Shown one piece after another: positions 49,913 through 57,408 of a DNA stretch of 64,000 nt. Made by a program: the position numbers and the translations under genes. The DNA is taken from the NCBI GenBank assembly GCA_944321295.1, contig CALUKU010000009.1, forward strand, positions 1-64,000. The letters run 5' to 3'. The notes beneath the pieces are model-generated. The model was not told the DNA's origin. It did no database searches and saw only the letters and a list, made by a program, of their open reading frames with translations. The first letter of the stretch is position 1, and each line of letters starts with the position of its first letter. This DNA is from an uncultured Prevotella sp. GTDB taxonomy: Bacteria; Bacteroidota; Bacteroidia; Bacteroidales; Bacteroidaceae.

Positions 49913-51249
49913 TTTTTCATATTTTTAGTAGTTGTATTCTTTTCGTTCCGCCTGCTGTCGACGGTAGAGCTTACGGTGCCCCGGCCGAGCCTCGTCACAA
50001 TCTCGTCGCCGGCCTTAAGCTCGCCGGCCGAGCGCACGGCCCGTCCGTTGTGCAGCGTTATCGAGTATCCGCGCTTGAGCAACCTGTCGGGATCGGCTGC
50101 GGCGACGCGCTGCGACAGCAGTTCAAGGCGGTGGCTCTCGGCCGTCAGTCTGCGCATGGCGGCAGGGGTCATTGCGGCTGACAGGCTGTCAATGCGGCGC
50201 GACGCGCTGTCAAGCCCGAGCCTTACGGCGGCACGCAGCCTTGCCGACAATGCCTCGATGCGCGCCGACTGGCGGACGTTGACGAGAGAGAACAGCACGG
50301 GTATGCGCTCCGCCACGCGTGCGAGGCGCATGCGTTCATAGTCCATACGGCGGCTTACGGCCGTCAGCATGCGGTCTTGGGCGGCGGCTATGCGGTCTGA
50401 CGTCCGCTTCAGGTTGTCTACGAGCAGCGTGGCGGCGGCCGTCGGAGTCTTAGCCCGCATGTTTGCCACCATGTCTACTACAGACTCGTCGCGCTCGTGC
50501 CCAATGCCCGTAATGACGGGCAGGGGGAAGTTTGCCACGTTCTCGGCAAGCGCGAGCGAGTCGAACGCCGACAGGTCGCTCGTGGCTCCGCCGCCGCGGA
50601 TTATGACTACGCAGTCGAATGAATCGGCCTCGGCGTTTATGGCGTTGAGCGCCGATATGACGCTGCGCTCGGTGCGCTCGCCCTGCATTATCGCAGGGAA
50701 AAGCCTCACGCTGAAGCCGAAGCCGTAAGGGTTGGCGGCCAGTTGGTTGCAGAAGTCGCCGTAGCCGGCGGCCGTTTCGCTTGACACTACGGCCACGCGC
50801 TGGGCGAAGAGCGGCAGTGGCAGCTCCTTGTTCAGCTCGAACACGCCTGCGGCCTTGAGCCGCCTGATGGTTTCGAGGCGCTTGCGGGCCATGTCGCCGA
50901 GGGTGAACGTTGGGTCGATGTCGGTCACAATCCACGAGAAACCGTAGTTCTCGTGAAACTGTGCATGCACCTGCATCAGCACCTTCATGCCTGCATGGAG
51001 CGGCTCGCCGGTGACGCGCTCGAAATGGGGGCGCACCAGCGACCACGCGCTCCGCCAGCATTTGGCCGAGGCACGTGCCACGGTGGTGGCTCCGTCGGCG
51101 TTCTTCTGCACCAGCTCCATGTAGCAGTGGCCGCCGCGCTCGCGCACTTCGGCCAGCTCGGCCTCCACCCAGTAGTCGTCGGCCAGCGTCAGTTCGACGG
51201 CGCTGCGCACCAGCGAGTTAAGCTCAAATAAGGTCAGTGACTTTACCAT
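49909..51249 (-). CDS. xseA: Exodeoxyribonuclease VII large subunit
   Basis: The catalytic subunit of an ssDNA exonuclease that degrades from both ends. The 446-residue protein has an N-terminal OB fold (YWVEAELAEVRERGGHCYMELVQ), the central catalytic domain (VIIRGGGATSDLSAFDSLALA, GIGHERDESVVDMVA) and a C-terminal coiled-coil (about 280-400) that binds XseB. It is coupled to xseB downstream, and 13 bases separate it from the subtilase gene upstream. Confidence 0.95.
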   Translation of the reverse strand: MVKSLTLFELNSLVRSAVELTLADDYWVEAELAEVRERGGHCYMELVQKNADGATTVARASAKCWRSAWSLVRPHFERVTGEPLHAGMKVLMQVHAQFHENYGFSWIVTDIDPTFTLGDMARKRLETIRRLKAAGVFELNKELPLPLFAQRVAVVSSETAAGYGDFCNQLAANPYGFGFSVRLFPAIMQGERTERSVISALNAINAEADSFDCVVIIRGGGATSDLSAFDSLALAENVANFPLPVITGIGHERDESVVDMVANMRAKTPTAAATLLVDNLKRTSDRIAAAQDRMLTAVSRRMDYERMRLARVAERIPVLFSLVNVRQSARIEALSARLRAAVRLGLDSASRRIDSLSAAMTPAAMRRLTAESHRLELLSQRVAAADPDRLLKRGYSITLHNGRAVRSAGELKAGDEIVTRLGRGTVSSTVDSRRNEKNTTTKNMKK

Positions 51250-51262
51250 AAATTCATCTCTT

Positions 51263-52696
51263 TTATCTGTCGGCGGGCGTCTTGCCGGCCGCCTCGTGCC
51301 TGCCCGTAAGGTAAGCTTTCCAAAAGTTGGGTATGCCGTAGCCGTAGATGTTGTCAGGCGCGGCGTTGTTGTCGGCGCTGCCGCGCACCAGCCGTATTAT
51401 GTCATAGGCCGTCTTGTCGGGCAAGGCCTGCCAGAGGCATGCCGTGAGGCCGGCCACGAGCGGCGCCGCGAACGACGTGCCCACATCTTTTATTATAGTG
51501 CCGCGCCCCGTTATTACGGCCGTAGGGCTGCCCGGCGCCATCACGTCGGGTTTCACGCGGCCGTCAGCCGTCGGGCCAATGCTGCTGAACGAGGCGTTGC
51601 GCCGGTCGGGCGTGACGGCGCCTACGGTTATTATGTCGGCGGCGTCGGCCGGCACGTTAATCTTCTTCCACGAGGCCATGCCGTCGTTGCCGGCGCTGTT
51701 GACGAGCACCATGCCCTTGCCGGCAAGCATTGAGGCCGTGCGCGACACCATCGCCGTGCGCCCGTCGAGCTGCGACAGCCGGTAGTTGTCGGCAGGATTG
51801 TCGAAGGCGTGGAAACCCAGCGAACTGCTTATTATGTCGGCGCCAACGCTGTCGGCAAACTCGGCGGCCGCCGCCCAATAATCCTCCTCGGCCAGGCTCT
51901 CGGTGTAGTTGTCCTCACATCTCAGCAGCCAGTACGAGGCGTCGGGTGCCGTGCCGACGTATGTGCGGGGCACGTTGACGGCCATCGTCGAAAGCACCTT
52001 TGTGCCGTGGTCCATTTCCTTGAACATGTCCTGGGAGCGCGGCACCACGAAGTCTGCCCGCCCTACGACGTTCGCCGCTTTAAGGCACGGTATGCGGTCT
52101 GCGTTCATGTAGCCGCCGTCGAGCACGGCTATCGTCACGCCGCGCCCCGTGAAGCGGTGCTTGTGCATCTCCGTGCCGCCGAGCATTGCCACCTGTTCGA
52201 GCGTTACTCCGTAGCGGCTGTCGGATATAGTGTCCCATCGGTTGAACTCCGTGTGGAAGCGCGAGCGCGCCGGCGAGGCCGCGATGGAGTCGGGCGAAGT
52301 CCACACCTTGCGCATGCCCTTAACGCAGCCGAGCAGCGCCACGCTCTTAAGCAGGTCGAGGTCGCCGCCGCGCACGAGCACGGTGTTGTTCCATTTGCTG
52401 ACGCTCACCACGCTGACTCCCGTCGAGCGTATGGCGTTGAGGTAGGCCGGATTGACCGGCAGGTCGGTAGAGTCAAGCTTCAGATGCTGTCGCTCGCGTC
52501 TGTCGATGGCTTTTTTTGAAAGGAATTCGGCCGGCCTGTTCAGGCTGAACGGTGTGCCGCGCTTGTCTTTCAGCTCTACGCGGAACATGTAGGCCTTACC
52601 TCCGGGATAGCTTATCTTGCGCGTGACGCCGTTGGTGTGGGCGCCGGCGCCAAGCGTGCAGAGTAACATCAGAAGTTCGGATATCAGCTTATTCAT
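51263..52696 (-). CDS. Secreted S8-family serine protease (subtilase)
   Basis: A 477-residue protein with a signal peptide (about 1-19) and a prodomain-like region to about residue 170. The subtilisin triad is complete: Asp193 in IAVLDGGY, His230 in DHGTKV, Ser408 in GTSFAAPLVAG, with oxyanion Asn337 in SAGND. There is no obvious T9SS C-terminal sorting domain, so it is probably periplasmic or exported another way. Substrates are unknown. It is the first of a three-gene run with xseA and xseB. Confidence 0.92.
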   Translation of the reverse strand: MNKLISELLMLLCTLGAGAHTNGVTRKISYPGGKAYMFRVELKDKRGTPFSLNRPAEFLSKKAIDRRERQHLKLDSTDLPVNPAYLNAIRSTGVSVVSVSKWNNTVLVRGGDLDLLKSVALLGCVKGMRKVWTSPDSIAASPARSRFHTEFNRWDTISDSRYGVTLEQVAMLGGTEMHKHRFTGRGVTIAVLDGGYMNADRIPCLKAANVVGRADFVVPRSQDMFKEMDHGTKVLSTMAVNVPRTYVGTAPDASYWLLRCEDNYTESLAEEDYWAAAAEFADSVGADIISSSLGFHAFDNPADNYRLSQLDGRTAMVSRTASMLAGKGMVLVNSAGNDGMASWKKINVPADAADIITVGAVTPDRRNASFSSIGPTADGRVKPDVMAPGSPTAVITGRGTIIKDVGTSFAAPLVAGLTACLWQALPDKTAYDIIRLVRGSADNNAAPDNIYGYGIPNFWKAYLTGRHEAAGKTPADR

Positions 52697-52775
52697 TTAT
52701 GTACATTCGTGTTTTACGATGTAAAGCCTGCGCAAACGGTGAATTAATGCCCGAGCGCAGCGTTATCTTAACGCA

Positions 52776-52936
52776 AGTCCGATATAAGAATACACCCACG
52801 GTAGGGACATAATTCATTATGTCCGCACGTTCTGTAAAGAACGTTATTATGTGTAAAACTGACTATATACGCCTCTTCGCGGCGTGCGGACATAATGAAT
52901 TATGTCCCTACCGTGGGTGTATTCTTGTACCGGACT
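52776..52936. mobile_element. MITE-like inverted repeat element, copy 2
   Basis: The core 52,801-52,911 (111 bp) begins GTAGGGACATAATTCATTAT and ends in its complement. The pairing extends outward through AAGAATACACCCACG (52,786-52,800) and its complement (52,912-52,926), and loosely to AGTCCG/CGGACT at 52,776 and 52,931, giving nearly 80-base arms. Compare copy 1 at 30,654-30,765, which also has GGGTGTATTC on its right side. No open frame for a transposase. Confidence 0.75.
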
Positions 52937-52939
52937 CAT

Positions 52940-53095
52940 TTTATTTTATGCAAAGATAATGCAAACGAGAGGAAAGAAAGTTTACTTTCAGTTTCCCGAG
53001 TGCAGCTTATCTTATGCAAAGATAATGCAAACGAGAGGAATGTAAGCTTGCTTACTAATTCCCGAGTGCAGCTTATCTTATGCAAAGATAGCGCA
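52940..53095. repeat. Covarying hairpin repeat, array 1
   Basis: Two full units of about 70 bases (TTATGCAAAGATAATGCAAACG, then a variable hairpin, then CCGAGTGCAGCTTATC), plus a partial third; degraded pieces also lie at 52,722-52,765. The variable core is a nested hairpin whose stems change together (GGAAA/TTTCC with GAAAG/CTTTC, and GGAAT/ATTCC with GTAAG/CTTAC). TGCAAAGATA is a minus-strand TATCTTTG -7 box, so each unit may carry a promoter. Confidence 0.75.
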
Positions 53096-53313
53096 AAAAT
53101 TCTTGTTATGTTAACCGAACGTCGAAAACATTTCACTTTTCGGCTACTGGCGTTTCAGCGCCCGCCGTCAGAAAGGTCGCATTTCGTTGTGCGTCTTGCC
53201 GTGGTGCGTTGGTTAATTGATTTCGTGGTTGTTGAACGGCTTGTGATGGTTGTAACAATGTTGATTTCAGCCGTGCCGACGCACGCCTGTCATGCTTGTT
53301 ATGAGGCGTGTTG

Positions 53314-53420
53314 TAACGAGTTGATACTCAACGTGTTGTAAAAGACCGCCTTTTAGCCTGCAAAAGGCAGCCTTTTACCTTGCGATAGGTAACCTTTCGC
53401 ATGCTGAAAGATGGCCTCCG
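53314..53420 (+). repeat. AAAGGnnnCCTTT palindrome cluster H
   Basis: Head TGTAACGAGTTGATACTCAACG (about 53,311-53,332), then four palindromic units to 53,412. The remaining gap to 53,644 shows only an AAGGAGAA ribosome-binding site for the next gene. Confidence 0.85.
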
Positions 53421-53644
53421 GCGATTCGCTTTGCAGTTCGGGTAACGTCTTAGAGCGTAAGTTCGTATTCTCGTTGGCATAGGTGTGTGCGTCTGTTTTT
53501 TCGTAAACAAATGTGCGGAAACGGACGGTGGCGCAGAAGATAATGGCGTTTTGCAGGACATTTATATGTTTTTAATCATCATTGACGCACTATTTCCGCC
53601 ATAAACGTGTTTTATATATAAGGAGAAAATAAAGGGATTAGGTT

Positions 53645-54202
53645 ATGAAAAGAATAGTATTCATATCGGTGATAATGCTCTTCGCGGCCGTTGCGGCGTT
53701 TGCCCAGGACGACGGCCGGCGCAAGATGACAAGAAAAGAGCGTAAGGCGCTCCAGGCGCGCGTCGACAGCATGCTGCACGCCCGGGCCGATTCGGCCATG
53801 CTTGATTCGGCCTTCGTGCTTGAGGCCGACGAGGTGATGTTCAAGCGGGGATATACGGCCCACGTCACGTCGAGCACAAATTTCGTGTCGGTTTGCGGCG
53901 ACAGGGCCGTCGTGCAGGTGGCTTTCAACGTGCCGTGGTCGGGCTTCAACGGCATGGGCGGCATAACGGTTGAGGGCCGCATATCGCAATATGAGCGCAA
54001 GACCGACAAGCGCGGCAACGTCTACCTTACGATGGGCGTGCTCGGCAACGGCATTTCGGCCCAGCTCTTCATCACGCTTTGGGCCGGCGGCAACAAGGCG
54101 TCGGTCAGCGTGCAGCAGAATTTCTATTCGGGGCGGATAACGCTCAACGGCGTCATGGTGCCGTTTGAAGAGAGCGAAGTGTTCAAGGGCATGGCCTTAT
54201 GA
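53645..54202 (+). CDS. DUF4251-like secreted protein
   Basis: A 185-residue protein with a signal peptide (ending AAFAQDD), a basic RRKMTRKERKALQAR helix, and a beta-rich domain from about residue 55 (FVLEADEVMFKRGYTAHVTSST, NFYSGRITLNGVMVPFEESEVFKG) that matches DUF4251, a Bacteroidetes-only family of unknown function, probably periplasmic. It is preceded by a clear AAGGAGAA ribosome-binding site, unusual for this genome. It is 55 bases before a GNAT gene. Confidence 0.85.
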   Translation: MKRIVFISVIMLFAAVAAFAQDDGRRKMTRKERKALQARVDSMLHARADSAMLDSAFVLEADEVMFKRGYTAHVTSSTNFVSVCGDRAVVQVAFNVPWSGFNGMGGITVEGRISQYERKTDKRGNVYLTMGVLGNGISAQLFITLWAGGNKASVSVQQNFYSGRITLNGVMVPFEESEVFKGMAL

Positions 54203-54257
54203 GTGCCGCTTTGACGGTTCGGATGATAAGGATTGTTGTTCATAAAGACTTGCAAGG

Positions 54258-54761
54258 ATGATTTTCAGACAATGTTCGGCCGGCGACGTAGGCCGTGTTT
54301 GGAGTATAATAAATGACGCCAAGCGCCTGATGCAGGCTGATGGCCGCAGCCAGTGGACCGACGAATATCCCTCGCTCGGGCGCATCGAGGCCGACGTGCG
54401 GTCGGGCGACGCTTACGTGCTGTGCGCCGACGACGGTACGGCGGCCGCGTATGCCTACATAACAGCTGCGCCCGAGCCTGTTTATGCCGCCCTGCGCGGC
54501 CGGTGGCTTGCCAGCGGGGCGTATGTCGTGGTTCACCGCCTGGCAGTGGCCGAGGCGCATCGCGGCGAGGGACTTGCCCGCCGCATGCTCCTGATGGCTG
54601 AGGACGTGTGCCGCCGTAAGGGCGCCGTCAGCATAAAGGTTGACACTAATTATGACAACGCCGCAATGCTTCACCTGCTCGCTTCGTTCGGTTACAGCCG
54701 TTGCGGCACCGTCAGCTACGGCCCGCGCGGAGAGCGCATAGCCTTCGAGAAGATTGTGTGA
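54258..54761 (+). CDS. GNAT-family N-acetyltransferase
   Basis: A 167-residue acetyltransferase. Motif A for acetyl-CoA (EAHRGEGLARRMLLMAEDV) is present after VVHRLAV, followed by the NYDNAAMLHLLASFGY motif typical of the family's C-terminal half. The acceptor substrate is unknown. It converges on the exonuclease gene, whose end lies 11 bases away. Confidence 0.9.
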   Translation: MIFRQCSAGDVGRVWSIINDAKRLMQADGRSQWTDEYPSLGRIEADVRSGDAYVLCADDGTAAAYAYITAAPEPVYAALRGRWLASGAYVVVHRLAVAEAHRGEGLARRMLLMAEDVCRRKGAVSIKVDTNYDNAAMLHLLASFGYSRCGTVSYGPRGERIAFEKIV

Positions 54762-54772
54762 CGGAGCTTACG

Positions 54773-55324
54773 TCATAGCTTTCCGTTGCAGAAGTCCATC
54801 TCTTCCAGCTCGGGCCAGCCTGCGTCCTTCACTTCCCTGATGAACAGGCGGGCGCACATCTCGGCGTCGTCGCCGGCACGGTGGTGCTGGCCGCAGGGTA
54901 TTTCGAACTGGTCGCAGAGGTAGTCGAGCGTGTTGCAGCCGAAGTCGTAGAGCTTTCTGGCGGCGCGGAGCGAGCAGTAATAGGTTACGTCGGGCTTCGG
55001 GAGGCCGTAAAGTTCGAGCGAGCTGCGGATGCAGCTGATGTCGAACGCGGCGTTGTGGGCCACGAGCACGGGGCACTCGTCGAGGTATCCGGAGATTTCG
55101 GCCCACACCTCGGGGAATTCGGGCGACTGCTCCGTGTCATTAGGGCGTATGCCGTGTATCTGCATGTTCCAGTAGCTGTACATGTTGTCTTGCGGCCGAA
55201 CGAGCCACGAGCGCGTTTCTACGATGCGGCCGTCGCGCACCACGCATATTCCCGCCTCGCAGACGGAGGCGCGCCGGCCGGTGGCCGTTTCAAAGTCGAT
55301 TGCTATGAAGTTAAGTCCCTGCAT
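54773..55324 (-). CDS. DEDDh 3'-5' exonuclease (DnaQ-like)
   Basis: A stand-alone DnaQ-superfamily exonuclease of 183 residues: ExoI motif NFIAIDFETATG (Asp, Glu), ExoII HNAAFDISCIRSSL (Asp), and ExoIII HHRAGDDAEMCARLF (His, Asp) are all intact. Likely substrates are DNA or RNA 3' ends. It lies 3 bases after the WYL regulator gene, so the two are cotranscribed. It is unrelated in sequence to the exonuclease domain of the 62-kb fusion. Confidence 0.9.
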   Translation of the reverse strand: MQGLNFIAIDFETATGRRASVCEAGICVVRDGRIVETRSWLVRPQDNMYSYWNMQIHGIRPNDTEQSPEFPEVWAEISGYLDECPVLVAHNAAFDISCIRSSLELYGLPKPDVTYYCSLRAARKLYDFGCNTLDYLCDQFEIPCGQHHRAGDDAEMCARLFIREVKDAGWPELEEMDFCNGKL

Positions 55325-55327
55325 TGG

Positions 55328-56275
55328 TTATTTTTCCTTTCTTGAATAATAGTTCAACATGTTTCGGGCGAAGTTACGCATTTCGTCGCGCACTTCCTCT
55401 GGCTCCAGCACCTCCATCTGGTCGCCCTGCGCCAAGACAATCTGATAAAAGTCGAAGGTCGGTTTAAGGTGATACTCGAAGAGGGTTGACTCGTCGTCGC
55501 TCTTGATTTCGCATTGCGACTCGTGCAGGGGCAGCGTGCGCAGATAGTCGGCGAAGCCGCCGTAGGCCTTGACTACGATGCGCTGCGGCTTCCCGTCGGA
55601 CGTTATTACGCCGCAACAGCCCTCGAAGTAGCGGTCGACGTCGAAGTCCTTTTTCATCTTGAACGTCTTGTCGGTGTCCTCAATGCATGATATTCGGTCG
55701 AGGGCGTACACTAAGTAAACGTCATCCGGCTTTACGCCCTTGGCCTTGTTGCGCTCGGAGTAATAAGGATTATGCGCCACGACGTACCACCGCCGCTTAA
55801 CAACCTTGAGGAAGTAAGGCTCTATCTCGAACGTGTTCGGATAAGGCTTGCCGAACCCTTGGTGCGTGATGCGCAGCACGCGGTTTTGTCGCATTGCTTC
55901 GGCTATGCGCGTGAGCCACGTCTGTCCCGAGGGAATGTCCTCAAAGATGATGCGCTCCTCCAGGCGGCTGTCCGCCTGGATTTGGTTCAGCGTGGCGTAT
56001 GAACTTATCAGCCAGCTGCGCAGGTTGTTGCCCCGCAGGCGCTCGGGTTCGGCTATGTAGTAACGGTAACCGTCGCCGGCGTCGCATTTTATGTCTACTC
56101 CGAAAATGTCCGCCACCGCCTTCTGATGGTTGTGGAACGTGCGCAGGGGCAGCGGTTCGCCGTAACTGAGTCCGCTTTCCTGCCACAAGTCGCTGATTTC
56201 CTGATACGTCAGCCGCCTGTATCTCAGCAGGATGTCAACCAGCCATACGTACCTTCCGAAAAGATTTGCCGCCAT
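55328..56275 (-). CDS. WYL-domain transcriptional regulator
   Basis: A 315-residue protein with a winged helix-turn-helix (about 1-75, VWLVDILLRYRRLTYQEIS), a WYL domain (about 105-215, VVKRRWYVVAHNPYY with the WYV variant of the WYL motif), and a C-terminal WCX extension. WYL proteins bind nucleic acids or nucleotides and often control DNA-damage or phage-defence genes. Its operon partner here is a DnaQ-like exonuclease. The ATG at 56,275 is chosen; its promoter is the TATCTTTG box at 56,301-56,308, which lies in a hairpin repeat. Confidence 0.9.
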   Translation of the reverse strand: MAANLFGRYVWLVDILLRYRRLTYQEISDLWQESGLSYGEPLPLRTFHNHQKAVADIFGVDIKCDAGDGYRYYIAEPERLRGNNLRSWLISSYATLNQIQADSRLEERIIFEDIPSGQTWLTRIAEAMRQNRVLRITHQGFGKPYPNTFEIEPYFLKVVKRRWYVVAHNPYYSERNKAKGVKPDDVYLVYALDRISCIEDTDKTFKMKKDFDVDRYFEGCCGVITSDGKPQRIVVKAYGGFADYLRTLPLHESQCEIKSDDESTLFEYHLKPTFDFYQIVLAQGDQMEVLEPEEVRDEMRNFARNMLNYYSRKEK

Positions 56276-56297
56276 ATTATTATTGTATTGATTGTTT

Positions 56298-56440
56298 TTG
56301 CAAAGATAAAGCAAACGAGCGCAATGTGAGCTTGCTCACAAATTGCCGAGTGCAGCTTATCTTATGCAAAGATAATGCAAACGAGCGGAAAGAAAGTTTA
56401 CTTTCAGTTTCCCGAGTGCAGCTTATCTTATGCAAATATA
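56298..56440. repeat. Covarying hairpin repeat, array 2
   Basis: Two units like those at 52,940. Here one hairpin is GCAAT/ATTGC with GTGAG/CTCAC, and the other GGAAA/TTTCC with GAAAG/CTTTC. The flanks CAAAGATAAWGCAAACGAGCG and CCGAGTGCAGCTTATC are nearly invariant. Confidence 0.75.
56301..56308 (-). promoter_or_regulatory. WYL gene -7 box inside a repeat unit
   Basis: TATCTTTG on the minus strand 25 bases before the ATG, located at the edge of hairpin repeat array 2. Confidence 0.6.
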
Positions 56441-56580
56441 ATAACCAGCCTGTGAAAAATCAAGGCAGAGCTGAATATTTTATGAATGGAAACAAATTTT
56501 TTCGTGTTCTGCCATGATTCGGCATTGTAGACATGTTTCTTTGCAACCGAAAACAATGTCAAACCAAAAACAAAACGATT

Positions 56581-57099
56581 ATGGAAACAACGAATTTAAG
56601 CAACGAATTCATGGCGAAAATGCTTGAGAAAAAGGCATGGGAAGAACTTTCTAACGAACTGATGTGGACGGAACAACTGCTTGAAAAGTGCAGGGGCAAG
56701 GTTGATTGGACGGAAATATCCAAAAATTGCAACATCGTTTGGACGGTGCCGATGATTGAGAAGTTCAAGGATTGTATCGATTGGGACGAGCTGTCGCGTT
56801 CGTGCAACGAACACTTGTTCACGACCGAGCTGCTCGAAAGGTATAAGAATAGGTGGAACTGGCGCGAGCTGTCGCACAACTCGTCGCTGCCGCTGACCGA
56901 CGAACTGCTCGAGCAGTTCGCCGACCGCTGGGACTGGGGCGAAATCATCGATTGTTATAGTCGCGACGAGATGTACGATGCGGCGTTCCTTAATAAATAC
57001 CAAGACCGCATCCCGATGTCATCGCTCCAATATTCACGGCTTTGGAGCAAGTTGGTGGAGGACAGGAAGAGGCAACTGAAAATACAGATGTATTCGTAA
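56581..57099 (+). CDS. Trp-rich repeat protein (about 25-residue units)
   Basis: I do not recognise a named family. The 172-residue protein consists of about five repeats of roughly 25-27 residues with the pattern [DN]W-x-E-[LI]-S-x(10)-T-x(2)-LLE-x-[FY]-x(2)-[RK]-[WI]: for example VDWTEISKN, IDWDELSRS, WNWRELSHN and WDWGEIID. The units suggest stacked short helices forming a binding surface. There is no signal peptide, so it is cytoplasmic. The ATG at 56,581 follows AAAACGATT. Its role is unknown. Confidence 0.75.
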   Translation: METTNLSNEFMAKMLEKKAWEELSNELMWTEQLLEKCRGKVDWTEISKNCNIVWTVPMIEKFKDCIDWDELSRSCNEHLFTTELLERYKNRWNWRELSHNSSLPLTDELLEQFADRWDWGEIIDCYSRDEMYDAAFLNKYQDRIPMSSLQYSRLWSKLVEDRKRQLKIQMYS

Positions 57100-57109
57100 A
57101 ATGCCGCCA

Positions 57110-57180
57110 ACGGCTTTCCCAAAGGCCACCTCTTGTAATGCAACATGCCGCCTTTCGCATCGCGAAAGGCGGCATGTTAG
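57110..57180. repeat. AAAGGnnnCCTTT cluster I (degenerate)
   Basis: AAAGGCCACCTCTTG and a strong hairpin CATGCCGCCTTTCGC/GCGAAAGGCGGCATG follow the Trp-repeat gene by about 20 bases. No head is visible; it may serve as its terminator. Confidence 0.6.
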
Positions 57181-57347
57181 ATTGTAAGGAAAGTGCCGAT
57201 GGTTGGTTGCGGATTATATCTGACGTGACGGGTGAAATCTCTTTTGTTTAAAGAAAAATGTCGTTAATGTTATATTTTTTATGATGCGCACTAATTGGAA
57301 ATACGTATTTTTAACATGAAAAACCATAAATATAGCCAACCTCTGCC

Positions 57348-57377
57348 TTGTTTCTGCATACCATGCCGTTATCTTTG
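57348..57377 (+). promoter_or_regulatory. rtcB promoter
   Basis: TTG at 57,348-57,350, a 19-base gap, TATCTTTG at 57,370-57,377, then 31 bases to the ATG. Confidence 0.7.
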
Positions 57378-57408
57378 CACCGTACATTAATATAAAGGTA
57401 TAGAAGCA

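Noticed and set aside
52895-53341. Open frame with repeated ILCKDNANER units
   Set aside because: It is translation of the non-coding hairpin repeat array; the repeats show stem covariation, not codon-level conservation, and the frame runs through an AAAGG cluster.
56266-56517. Second open frame with ILCKDNANER units
   Set aside because: Same non-coding repeat, array 2, opposite to and overlapping the WYL gene promoter.
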